DNA from: Flavobacteriia bacterium
GTDB taxonomy: Bacteria > Bacteroidota > Bacteroidia > Flavobacteriales_D > Crocinitomicaceae
Direction of reading: 5' to 3'
NCBI GenBank assembly: GCA_947455515.1
Contig: CANGOF010000016.1
Span: 1-34,520 of the forward strand
DNA: 34,520 nucleotides
This document shows, piece after piece, positions 7,274 through 13,740 of the stretch (positions are counted from its first letter, which is position 1; every line of letters begins with the position of its first letter). Position numbers and translations under genes: made by a program. The notes under the pieces were generated by a model that saw only the letters and a list, made by a program, of their open reading frames with translations, was not told where the DNA came from and made no database searches.

Positions 7274-7278
7274 GCAAA
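7249..7278 (-). promoter_or_regulatory. arsR operon promoter (TTTG-N18-TATATTTG)
   Basis: On the minus strand TTTG (7278-7275) is followed after 18 nt by TATATTTG (7256-7249). This matches both the -33 and -7 elements of Bacteroidota promoters. Predicted transcription starts near 7243-7245, about 27 nt before the ATG at 7217. Confidence 0.7.
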
Positions 7279-7416
7279 ATAATATGAGTACTATTTTTTC
7301 CATCGAAAATAATCTTTCTTTATCGGGAATTAGACTTCTTTCATCGATTAACGATTGAATAGCCGTTCGCTTCCATGATACATTTACAATAAATTACTAA
7401 TTTTAAATAATTGAAG

Positions 7417-8172
7417 ATGGAAAAGTTAACGCGAGATTTCGCAAAAAGTAAAAGAATGAAAAAAATCGTTTTTGGAATATTGGTGGTACTAGCAGGGGCT
7501 GTTTTGATGGCTTTCAATTTAGGACATTTTCCAATGGAGTATAAAGAAGTGGTATTTTCTTGGCAAAGTTTAATCATTGCTATCGGCTTTATTAGTCTTT
7601 TTGGTAAAGACAGTTGGATAATGGGAATTATCATGATGGGAATTGGAGGATTTTACTTAGCATCCAAGTTGCATAATTTACCTTTTGATATGGATGCTGT
7701 GTTCTGGCCTACCATCGTAATTTTGGTAGGAATTGTTATTATTTTAAAACGTACATTGAAACACAAACATTGTGGAAAGTATCGTTGGGATAAATGTAAC
7801 CCAACCAAGGTTGATACTTTTGTTTTAGAAGAAGGAATGATCAACGAATCCAATGTTTTTGGCGGAAGTAAACGAATTATTTCTGAAGAAAATTTTAGAG
7901 GAGGTCGAATTGAAAACGTATTTGGAGGTACAGAAATTGATTTTCGTAACAGCAAGTTAGCGGAGGGAATTAGTACGTTAGAAGTAAGTTGTGTATTTGG
8001 AGGTATGAGTTTAATTGTACCATCGGATTGGCATGTTCAAATTGAGATGCAAAGTGTGATGGGAGGGTTTGTAGATAAACGCCGCATCATTCAGCCAGAT
8101 TTATCGACAACGACTAAGTTAATTATCAAAGGTTCCTGTGTGTTTGGTGGTGGTGATCTTAAATCCTACTAA
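7417..8172 (+). CDS. LiaF-like membrane protein with VFGG-repeat C-terminal domain
   Basis: This protein of about 251 residues has four hydrophobic segments (near residues 17-35, 46-62, 67-85 and 91-109), followed by a basic linker (KRTLKHKHCGKYRWDKCNP) and a cytosolic beta-strand domain. The C-terminal part carries five spaced motifs: NVFGG near 146, NVFGG near 167, CVFGG near 192, VMGG near 214 and CVFGG near 241, roughly one per 21-27 residues. This is the turn pattern of the LiaF/DUF2154 'cell wall-active antibiotics response' beta-fold. Firmicute LiaF inhibits a histidine kinase. Here the next two genes encode a kinase and a LytTR regulator, so a modulatory role is plausible but inferred. 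An in-frame TTG lies 6 bp before the ATG. The gap to the kinase gene is 3 bp. Confidence 0.85.
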   Translation: MEKLTRDFAKSKRMKKIVFGILVVLAGAVLMAFNLGHFPMEYKEVVFSWQSLIIAIGFISLFGKDSWIMGIIMMGIGGFYLASKLHNLPFDMDAVFWPTIVILVGIVIILKRTLKHKHCGKYRWDKCNPTKVDTFVLEEGMINESNVFGGSKRIISEENFRGGRIENVFGGTEIDFRNSKLAEGISTLEVSCVFGGMSLIVPSDWHVQIEMQSVMGGFVDKRRIIQPDLSTTTKLIIKGSCVFGGGDLKSY

Positions 8173-8175
8173 GCG

Positions 8176-9213
8176 ATGCAACATCCTTTTCTACAAAATT
8201 TAAAAGGTTTATTCATTTATTTAGGAATGTGGGTAATCGTTGGGATTATCCACTTCTTTGTTTTGCTGTATCTCAAGGAAATGTTCTGGGTAAATGCCAT
8301 GCTCACATCTCTTATTTCTAATGGAATTTACAGTGTACTAGGATTTTTTTTATGGTACACCGTTTCCTATAATCGACCTACAAAATCGGTAATATCTAAT
8401 CTCTTTTTCTCTCATTTAATGATCGCTACAACAACGATTCTTATTTGGTATGGATTAAGTAATTTTTTGTTGGGTCAATTGATCGCTGGCAAAGATAAAT
8501 TGGTGACTGGAATAATTATTCCCCCAATGATTTTCTTTTACATTATTATCAATCTCATTTACTATTTAATTATTTACTACAAAGATTTACAAGGGAAACT
8601 TCAAGATGAGAATTTTTTGAAGGAGTCGTTACGCACAACGGAATTGAATTTATTGAAATCACAAATCAATCCTCATTTTTTATTTAATAGTTTGAATTCC
8701 ATTAGTTCTTTGACTCATATTTCTGCGACAAAAGCAAATGAAATGATACAAAGTTTGTCCGAATATTTAAGGTATTCGATCTCCTTTCCCGATAAGGAAC
8801 GTGTGGAATTACGCACGGAACTGGATAATATTCATCGTTTTTTAGCGATTGAAAAAATACGTTTTGGTTCGCGATTGACGTATGCATTCACCTACGAAGA
8901 TGCATGTTTAGATCGATTAATTCCACCTATGATTCTACAACCTATATTTGAAAATGCTGTTAAACATGGAGTGTATGAAAGTATTGAAACGATTCATGTT
9001 GAAGCTAAAATAGCATGTAAAGAGGATTATTTAGAACTTATAGTTACTAATAATTTTGAAGTTTCGACTTCACCAAAATCAGGAACAAAGTTAGGATTGC
9101 GTAATTGTTCGGATCGTTTACGTATTTTATATGGGAATGAAAATTTGATTCAAACAAGTATTGTAGGTAATATTTATAGTGCAAAATTATTAATTCCTTA
9201 TGAGCTCAAATAA
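8176..9213 (+). CDS. LytS/YehU-type sensor histidine kinase (His_kinase family)
   Basis: This 345-residue inner-membrane kinase has four N-terminal helices (about residues 12-34, 41-62, 75-96 and 111-134) joined by short loops, with no large extracytoplasmic sensor domain. A coiled coil follows (YKDLQGKLQDENFLKESLRT). The phosphoacceptor region is LKSQINPHFLFNSLNSISSL with His167. The ATPase part shows PPMILQPIFENAVKHG (N-box) and GTKLGLRNCSDRLRILYG (G-box). This layout belongs to the His_kinase/HATPase class that pairs with LytTR regulators, consistent with the next gene. The ATG follows the LiaF-like stop by 3 bp, and its 3' end overlaps the regulator gene by 14 bp. The signal is unknown, possibly membrane-derived given the absence of an outer domain. 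Confidence 0.93.
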   Translation: MQHPFLQNLKGLFIYLGMWVIVGIIHFFVLLYLKEMFWVNAMLTSLISNGIYSVLGFFLWYTVSYNRPTKSVISNLFFSHLMIATTTILIWYGLSNFLLGQLIAGKDKLVTGIIIPPMIFFYIIINLIYYLIIYYKDLQGKLQDENFLKESLRTTELNLLKSQINPHFLFNSLNSISSLTHISATKANEMIQSLSEYLRYSISFPDKERVELRTELDNIHRFLAIEKIRFGSRLTYAFTYEDACLDRLIPPMILQPIFENAVKHGVYESIETIHVEAKIACKEDYLELIVTNNFEVSTSPKSGTKLGLRNCSDRLRILYGNENLIQTSIVGNIYSAKLLIPYELK

Positions 9214-9955
9214 TCTAGAACGTAAGTATAAAGTAATCATCATCGATGACGAAGAATTGGCGCGTGCTTTGGTGACACGTTATGTAGAAGCTTATCCGAT
9301 GTTGGATATTGTTGCGACTTGTTCCAATGGATTTGAAGGATTAAAAGCCATTGAAGAGCACCAGCCAGATTTGGTGTTTTTAGACATACAAATGCCAAAG
9401 TTAACAGGTTTTGAGATGTTAGAATTGGTAGAAAAGCAGCCGTTAGTTGTATTTACTACAGCGTATGATGCCTTTGCCATAAAGGCATTTGAAGAAAACG
9501 CTATTGACTATTTATTAAAGCCTTTTTCTGCGGATCGTTTTGATAAATCGATACAAAAAGCCTTGGATTTATTAGCATTAAAGGCTCCTTTGCCTAAAAT
9601 AGGAGAAGAGATCCAACTTCAGAAAGAAGGCTTAGATCGAATTGCTATTAAACAAGGGTCTAAGATTCACATTTTCTCTACTGAACATGTTTTTTATATT
9701 GAATCAAATGGAGATTATGTGTTGATTCACACGAACGAAGGAAGATTCATCAAGGAAAAAACAATGAAGTATTATGAGACGAATTTAGATTCTCGTTCTT
9801 TTGTAAGGATTCATCGTTCTTATATCGTCAATGTGAATTATATACAACGCATTGAGAATTTTGAGAAAGATTCACATGTTGTGATTTTGAAAAATGATGT
9901 TCGATTGAAGGTTAGTGCGGAAGGGTATAAGTTGTTGAGAAAGAGTTGGGGGTGA
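9200..9955 (+). CDS. LytTR-family response regulator
   Basis: This 251-residue cytosolic regulator has an N-terminal receiver domain and a C-terminal LytTR DNA-binding domain. In the receiver, the acidic pocket IIIDDEELARAL, the phosphoacceptor Asp62 in LVFLDIQMPKLTGFEMLE, the Thr/Ala switch VVFTTAYDAFAIKAFEE and the conserved Lys in AIDYLLKPFSADRF are all intact. The LytTR domain contains RIAIKQGSKIHIFSTEHVFY, IESNGDYVLIHTNEGRFIKE and SFVRIHRSYIVNVNYIQRIE. It is encoded with the preceding kinase (14-bp overlap), so the two are a cognate pair. The target genes are not visible; autoregulation of the operon is a common arrangement. A palindromic element follows the stop. Confidence 0.95.
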   Translation: MSSNNLERKYKVIIIDDEELARALVTRYVEAYPMLDIVATCSNGFEGLKAIEEHQPDLVFLDIQMPKLTGFEMLELVEKQPLVVFTTAYDAFAIKAFEENAIDYLLKPFSADRFDKSIQKALDLLALKAPLPKIGEEIQLQKEGLDRIAIKQGSKIHIFSTEHVFYIESNGDYVLIHTNEGRFIKEKTMKYYETNLDSRSFVRIHRSYIVNVNYIQRIENFEKDSHVVILKNDVRLKVSAEGYKLLRKSWG

Positions 9956-9961
9956 GGATTT

Positions 9962-9991
9962 CTTACTTTTTTCCAAAGCAAAAAAAGTAAG
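9962..9991. terminator. AT-rich hairpin after the LytTR operon, possible bidirectional terminator
   Basis: CTTACTTTTTT (9962-9972) and AAAAAAGTAAG (9981-9991) are perfect 11-bp complements with an 8-nt loop, 7 bp after the response-regulator stop. The T/A runs are inside the stem, and no long U-tract follows, so terminator strength is uncertain. It may instead be the left end of the adjacent palindromic element. Confidence 0.45.
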
Positions 9992-10003
9992 CAAAAATGC
10001 TTT

Positions 10004-10131
10004 GTGCTGAAAATGCAGCTACCCAATATCGAACGTCGCTATAAAATCAAAACTCCTCCTACGTCGTCAAACACTTGATTTTATTACGCTTACTTTTCGA
10101 TTTGGGTCCCAGCTTTACATTTTCGATGCAC
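10004..10131. repeat. Long imperfect palindromic element, about 128 bp
   Basis: The two halves are imperfect reverse complements. The left half runs from GTGCTGAAAATG through CAGCT, ACCCAATATCGAA and CGTCGCTATAAAATCAA (to 10050). The right half, read on the minus strand, has GTGCATCGAAAATG, AAGCTGGGACCCAAATCGAA and AAGCGTAATAAAATCAA. The innermost arms TAAAATCAA (10042-10050) and TTGATTTTA (10075-10083) are perfect, with a 24-nt loop. There is no coding potential. GC content and sequence style differ from the flanks, as for a dispersed intergenic repeat. The rest of the gap to 10227 shows nothing recognisable. Confidence 0.65.
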
Positions 10132-10227
10132 TTTAATCGCTAATTTATGTTTAGGTTAAAATATTGAAGTTTCAACCGCGTTTTTATAAACTTCTTTATG
10201 TCATTTATGATTTAAATGTAACAAGTA

Positions 10228-10998
10228 TTATTTTTTTGTTCCGATTAAATAGAGAATCACACCAGGACCAGTTTTTACTCTGCCAATTTCCCAGTTATAG
10301 GTGTCTTTATTTGGTAGGGCATCAACCAATTGGTTCATTTCCTTCACTGAATATGTTCGCAATGAAGAAACAATACCATCCCAAAGAACAAAAAGTGGAA
10401 CGAGTGGTAGGATGTAGGTAAACAATAATCTTCCGAATTTAAAAGGTCTAATAAAAGGGGTTGTCAGAAGTACGGAGATGGGTGAAAAAACCATTGCTAA
10501 AATACTTGGGATAGATCGTTCTTGTGCTTCAAAGATTGCGATAGGCTGGCCAGAATTTACTGCATTTTGCAAAATTTGGATGGCATCATTTTCTTGAAAG
10601 TGATGTAAGGATAAAAATTGTGTTCTAATACCAAGTAATTCAACAGGTACATTACGCGCATCGATTGCTTTGGTCGAAAAATCAATGTTTGAAGCTTGTA
10701 GTTTTGTGTGGTTAAATGCGTCAATGTTAGGGTAATAGTCAGTTAGAGTGATTTTTAAATCAGGAACATTTTTTTGCAATTCTTGATTCAACCAGAGCAA
10801 ACCACCACCACCACCAGAACCTAGGTCGATGATTTGTTTTTGTTCCGATTTTTCTAACGTTTTCACTAATAATGGAACAATTGGAGCATACATTTTGGTT
10901 TTATTTGATAAAAACTGAAGAAAATCAGTCAGGTAATTTCTTAAAAAACCAGGAAACCATCGTTGGTCTTCAAATTCAAAAAGATGGATACGTGCCAT
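10228..10998 (-). CDS. Class I SAM-dependent methyltransferase
   Basis: This protein of about 256 residues carries the AdoMet-binding motif I as QKQIIDLGSGGGGGLLWLNQ (around residues 53-72), followed by an acidic strand end (ITLTDYYPN) and the later FLSLHHFQENDAIQILQNAV, which fits motif IV/V of a Rossmann methyltransferase. A hydrophobic stretch near residues 195-212 (FTYILPLVPLFVLWDGI) suggests membrane association of the C-terminal half. The substrate cannot be deduced. An in-frame TTG two codons upstream is an alternative start, but the ATG at 10998 is preferred, with a TATATTTG element about 25 bp upstream. It is a single-gene transcript convergent with the LytTR operon. The five-glycine run in motif I is unusual. 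Confidence 0.85.
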   Translation of the reverse strand: MARIHLFEFEDQRWFPGFLRNYLTDFLQFLSNKTKMYAPIVPLLVKTLEKSEQKQIIDLGSGGGGGLLWLNQELQKNVPDLKITLTDYYPNIDAFNHTKLQASNIDFSTKAIDARNVPVELLGIRTQFLSLHHFQENDAIQILQNAVNSGQPIAIFEAQERSIPSILAMVFSPISVLLTTPFIRPFKFGRLLFTYILPLVPLFVLWDGIVSSLRTYSVKEMNQLVDALPNKDTYNWEIGRVKTGPGVILYLIGTKK

Positions 10999-11022
10999 AC
11001 TCAAACTACATTTAGTGTGTTA

Positions 11023-11030
11023 CAAATATA
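11023..11030 (-). promoter_or_regulatory. Probable -7 element of the methyltransferase gene
   Basis: TATATTTG on the minus strand fits TAnnTTTG. It lies 25 bp upstream of the ATG at 10998 and just downstream of the pseudogene remnant. No clear -33 element is seen. Confidence 0.5.
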
Positions 11031-11044
11031 TTTATTTAAGTTCT

Positions 11045-11149
11045 TTAAAAGAAGAATGTTGTTCCCAAAAAAACATCTTGACTATATTCGTTTGAAACAT
11101 TTTTGGAAATTCGTAAATAATTCAGTTCGTAACGGATAAACAATGTGAT
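11045..11149 (-). pseudogene. C-terminal remnant of a duplicate of the 11770-12372 gene
   Basis: Translated on the minus strand, this segment gives FIRYELNYLRISKN followed by VSNEYSQDVFLGTTFFF and a TAA stop at 11045-11047. The last 31 residues of the intact gene at 11770-12372 are identical at 22 positions (FVRYEMNYLRISNH, VSSEWSQDVFLGFTLNF). The DNA also aligns over about 80 bp. Upstream in this frame a TAA at 11150-11152 closes the frame, similarity fades and no start or signal peptide is present, so only the 3' end of a former paralogue survives. The DUF4160-DUF2442 gene pair begins 25 bp further upstream. Confidence 0.85.
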
Positions 11150-11177
11150 TTAAGCAATAATTCAGAGATTTATTCTG

Positions 11178-11465
11178 TTAATTTATTTTTGTAGAATTAA
11201 AATATGCAAATTCTGGACTTATATCATATTCACATGTCATTATAGATCCATCGTAATTTATTATTTCTCCTATATTCTCCCAATAAATTTCACCGAAACT
11301 TCCAATTTTTACCTGATGAAAAACTGTATCATTTAAAACCTTGCTTTTGTATTTATTTGAATCGTCAAGTACTTTGGATAAATCCAATACTTTTTTCTCA
11401 CCATTGTTAAAAATACAACAGATTTTAAAAGCTTCTAAAATCGATATGTTCGTTATTTTATGCAT
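11178..11465 (-). CDS. DUF2442 domain protein
   Basis: This 95-residue cytosolic protein has the DUF2442 pattern: an N-terminal strand NISILEAFKICCIFNNGEKK, then VLDLSKVLDDSNKYKSKVLN, TVFHQVKIGSFGEIYWENIG and a C-terminal YDISPEFAYFNS. The Phe-x-Gly-Glu...Asp-Leu and Gly-x-Ile-x-Trp positions are conserved in the family. The solved relatives pair a small N-terminal domain of this kind with a helix-turn-helix; none is fused here. Its ATG shares one base (11465) with the stop of the DUF4160 gene. DUF4160-DUF2442 pairs recur in many bacteria and look like toxin-antitoxin-type modules, but I know of no direct demonstration of that. Function is unassigned. Confidence 0.82.
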   Translation of the reverse strand: MHKITNISILEAFKICCIFNNGEKKVLDLSKVLDDSNKYKSKVLNDTVFHQVKIGSFGEIYWENIGEIINYDGSIMTCEYDISPEFAYFNSTKIN

Positions 11466-11713
11466 TATCTCAACGGCTCAATTTTGTGAAAATTTTTAGA
11501 ATCCCACATTTCAAGTAATTCTACTTTGTGAATTTCCGCCCAAGCAGCAACTAGTTTTAATTTGCTTATAGGTAAATCTCCATTCAATATACTACCATTT
11601 TCAATCAAAATATTTGCTTCAAATTCAGAATATTTTACTTTGAAATGAGGAGGATTATGATCATTGAAAAACATATAAATTATAATCCCATAAAATCTAC
11701 TTATCTCAGGCAT
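11465..11713 (-). CDS. DUF4160 domain protein
   Basis: This 82-residue cytosolic protein starts MPEISRFYGIIIYMFFNDHN and continues PPHFKVKYSEFEANILIENG, the near-invariant N-terminal half of DUF4160 (Pro-Glu-Ile...Phe-x-Gly, Asp-His-x-Pro-Pro-His-Phe). The second half has LPISKLKLVAAWAEIHKVEL, followed by WDSKNF. The conserved Asp/His residues hint at a catalytic or metal site, but no activity is established. It is the first gene of a two-gene unit with DUF2442. TAnnTTTG-like elements lie immediately upstream (11719-11726 and 11747-11754). The pair sits between a gene and a truncated copy of it, suggesting acquisition by insertion or recombination. Confidence 0.85.
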   Translation of the reverse strand: MPEISRFYGIIIYMFFNDHNPPHFKVKYSEFEANILIENGSILNGDLPISKLKLVAAWAEIHKVELLEMWDSKNFHKIEPLR

Positions 11714-11746
11714 AATACCAAATATAATTCATTTAGAAAAAACATT

Positions 11747-11754
11747 CAAATTTA
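11747..11754 (-). promoter_or_regulatory. Candidate -7 element for the DUF4160-DUF2442 pair
   Basis: TAAATTTG (minus strand) lies 34 bp before the ATG at 11713. A second match, TATATTTG at 11719-11726, is so close to the ATG that its use would give an almost leaderless message. I cannot tell which is used. Confidence 0.4.
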
Positions 11755-11769
11755 TTTTATAATAATCAA

Positions 11770-12372
11770 TCAGAAATTTAAAGTAAAACCCAAAAAAACA
11801 TCTTGACTCCATTCACTTGATACATGATTAGAAATCCGCAAATAATTCATTTCGTAACGGACAAAAACTGCGTTTTTTTCATTCAACTTCCAATTTAGTT
11901 GAGGTAAGATAGCATACGACATTCCGTTTGTATACCAACGGGTCCAAAGTGGTAAGGAGTAAGAAACTTTATTAAAATTCCCATGTAAAGCCAAACTCAA
12001 TAGCGGTTCTATTGATGAGGTAGCAGGACTACGATTGTCATGTACCAGACGAATACGTGCATCCAACCCAACTCCAGCAGAAAAATAAATGGGTTTTTCA
12101 GTTTTTGAGAAGTAATATTCTACCAACGGTGTAACATCATACGCTGACTTTGAGAAAAAATATAAGGTGCCATAGGAACGAAGTCGTGCTGTGACACGAA
12201 ATGCGCTCGTTTTAATCAAGGATGAGGTAAAGATGATGTCTGTTTTGGGGTAAATGTATCGGTTACGTAAACTTCCTAAGTCAACAGATACAATTTTTTT
12301 CTTGAGCGAATTTTGTTCTTGCGCATGGATGAAGTTGCTTATTATTACGCAAAGAAAAAATAGTTTTTTCAT
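11770..12372 (-). CDS. Secreted, probably outer-membrane beta-barrel-like protein of unknown function
   Basis: This 200-residue protein has a cleavable signal peptide (MKKLFFLCVIISNFIHAQEQ, cleavage after HAQ likely). The mature part alternates polar and hydrophobic residues and is rich in aromatics: SAFRVTARLRSYGTLYFFSK, VTPLVEYYFSKTEKPIYFSA, YSLPLWTRWYTNGMSYAILP. It ends with Phe (QDVFLGFTLNF), the usual C-terminus of outer-membrane barrels. I do not recognise a named family. The ATG overlaps the stop of the heparin-lyase-like gene by 4 bp (ATGA), so the products are probably made together. A truncated paralogue (11045-11149) lies downstream, on the far side of the DUF4160-DUF2442 pair. Confidence 0.7.
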   Translation of the reverse strand: MKKLFFLCVIISNFIHAQEQNSLKKKIVSVDLGSLRNRYIYPKTDIIFTSSLIKTSAFRVTARLRSYGTLYFFSKSAYDVTPLVEYYFSKTEKPIYFSAGVGLDARIRLVHDNRSPATSSIEPLLSLALHGNFNKVSYSLPLWTRWYTNGMSYAILPQLNWKLNEKNAVFVRYEMNYLRISNHVSSEWSQDVFLGFTLNF

Positions 12373-13175
12373 GGTGTTACTTCATTATATGTTGAACCAA
12401 TATTTACTTCATCAAAGTAGATAATATTGGAGTGTTCCGTTTTATCCTTCCCGCGATATTGACCGAATTTAAAGTAATTTCCAGTACGATTGAATAAGTT
12501 TCTGTAGTAATATTTATGGTCTACACCGTTAAAGGGCGTAATGGGTTTTCCGTTAATCCAAATTTCTTGAAATGCGGTATTGTTATCGTTCCAATAGATG
12601 TGTGCGACAACATCGTACCACTTACCTTTTTCAATTGATAACGACTCTCCTACTAAGAATGTTTTTGTGTTTGTTGAAGGACTATCATTCATTTTTAATT
12701 CTAAGGTTTCGTTTACATAAATCAATGCGATTGGAGGAGGAGAGCCGTGCAATGAAGGAGATGGTTCCCATGTTTCGCCTTGAATATAGTAAGGTAAATC
12801 TTGCCATTGACAGATGAGGTTGTATGCATAATCGGTATAATTTGAGTCGATATAAAAACTAAAAGCATAATATCCTTCGGATTTATAAAAAGCGCTATTA
12901 TAGATCGCTAATTCTGTACGGAAACCATTATTGACATAATCGTTTGGATTTAATCTGTTTTTTAGTGCGTATTTACCTTTTCGAACAGGAGAAGTAACGA
13001 TTTGCGTGTTTTTGGTGGTGTCGACAACGAGGTAATGAAAACTAGAAACATTTCCATTCTCAAAATCACCTACAAATGATGGAATAGGTTGCTTAGGTTC
13101 TGAAGTTGGTACTTTACCGCAAGCGCTAATAACAATGAATATTGTTAAGTAAAATAAACCAAAATAGGTTTTCAT
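12369..13175 (-). CDS. Heparin lyase I-like (polysaccharide lyase) lipoprotein
   Basis: This 268-residue predicted lipoprotein has a signal with lipobox at FIVISACGK (Cys near residue 20). The mature domain resembles the heparin lyase I family (polysaccharide lyase, jelly-roll): an early FVGDFENGNVSSFHYLVVDT, the RKGKYALKNRLNPNDY...FRTELAIYN strand pair, LICQWQDLPYYIQGETWEPS with PPPIALIY, GKWYDVVAHIYWNDNNTAFQ, EIWINGKPITPFNG and a terminal NIIYFDEVNIG. These are the strands common to this family and to laminarinase-like folds. Whether the catalytic His/Tyr set is intact cannot be judged by eye, so an enzyme or only a carbohydrate-binding role are both possible. It abuts the DUF6438 gene and overlaps the barrel-like gene, forming a three-gene cell-surface operon. 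Confidence 0.75.
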   Translation of the reverse strand: MKTYFGLFYLTIFIVISACGKVPTSEPKQPIPSFVGDFENGNVSSFHYLVVDTTKNTQIVTSPVRKGKYALKNRLNPNDYVNNGFRTELAIYNSAFYKSEGYYAFSFYIDSNYTDYAYNLICQWQDLPYYIQGETWEPSPSLHGSPPPIALIYVNETLELKMNDSPSTNTKTFLVGESLSIEKGKWYDVVAHIYWNDNNTAFQEIWINGKPITPFNGVDHKYYYRNLFNRTGNYFKFGQYRGKDKTEHSNIIYFDEVNIGSTYNEVTP

Positions 13176-13649
13176 TTATTTGAAATTAGAATTTACGCGT
13201 TTCTTGGCTGAAGTTTGGCATATTTCATATAAAACTTCAATCAGAGGATATGCTATCTTTGGTGGAAACATCGAAACCAATTCTTTTTGAATACCATCAT
13301 AATTGACCGTCATTGAAATTAACGAACCATCACAACATTTTACACCATCAAAAGTAAGCTTACACATGTCACTTTGTTGAAATGCGGCAATAAATTTATC
13401 GTAGGTTTTTTGATTGATTTTTCCTGTGAAGTATCCCATTTTGGAAGAGTCTAATTCGCGTGATTGGCTATTTTCTAAAAAGACTGTTTCTGCATGAAGT
13501 TTAAAGGTTTTGTCTGCTTTAAGTTCGAGGTGATATACCGGACAAGTTCCAAAACAATACGAAGATTTAAAAGTGATTTTTTCAAAGATTTGAGCTTTTC
13601 CGAGTTGAACGCAAAATACGAACAAACTAATAATAATGAATTTTTTCAT
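13176..13649 (-). CDS. DUF6438 domain secreted protein
   Basis: This 157-residue protein has a signal peptide (MKKFIIISLFVFCVQLGKAQ). The family motif ITFKSSYCFGTCPVYHLELK follows, in which two Cys flank Phe-Gly-Thr, and then the strand ADKTFKLHAETVFLEN. A second Cys pair occurs in CKLTFDGVKCCDGSLISMTV. DUF6438 proteins are secreted or periplasmic in Bacteroidota and have no known function; the Cys pairs may form disulfides. It is the first gene of the operon with the heparin-lyase-like lipoprotein (stop and ATG adjacent) and the barrel-like protein. A TACATTTG promoter element lies about 36 bp upstream. Confidence 0.82.
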   Translation of the reverse strand: MKKFIIISLFVFCVQLGKAQIFEKITFKSSYCFGTCPVYHLELKADKTFKLHAETVFLENSQSRELDSSKMGYFTGKINQKTYDKFIAAFQQSDMCKLTFDGVKCCDGSLISMTVNYDGIQKELVSMFPPKIAYPLIEVLYEICQTSAKKRVNSNFK

Positions 13650-13684
13650 ATTGTTTAAACGAATTTTTAGTTGGATTCGTATTT

Positions 13685-13692
13685 CAAATGTA
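13685..13692 (-). promoter_or_regulatory. Probable -7 element of the DUF6438/lyase/barrel operon
   Basis: TACATTTG on the minus strand matches TAnnTTTG, 36 bp upstream of the ATG at 13649. The predicted leader contains a short hairpin (ACGAAT...ATTCGT). No clear -33 element is seen. Confidence 0.45.
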
Positions 13693-13740
13693 GAAAATAT
13701 AGTCGATTATCCATAAAAACGTAGTAACTTAACGTCAATT

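Noticed and set aside
7218-7277. Twenty extra N-terminal codons for the ArsR gene
   Set aside because: The extension spans the predicted -33/-7 promoter elements and operator repeats, and does not match family N-termini.
8176-8186. ATGCAACATCC at the start of the histidine kinase gene, matching the repeat core at 3279-3288
   Set aside because: It encodes Met-Gln-His-Pro at a normal start codon and has no partner arm or further copies, so it is coincidence.
11178-11713. Firm toxin-antitoxin annotation for DUF4160-DUF2442
   Set aside because: The layout is suggestive, but I know of no demonstrated activity for the pair and no helix-turn-helix is visible.
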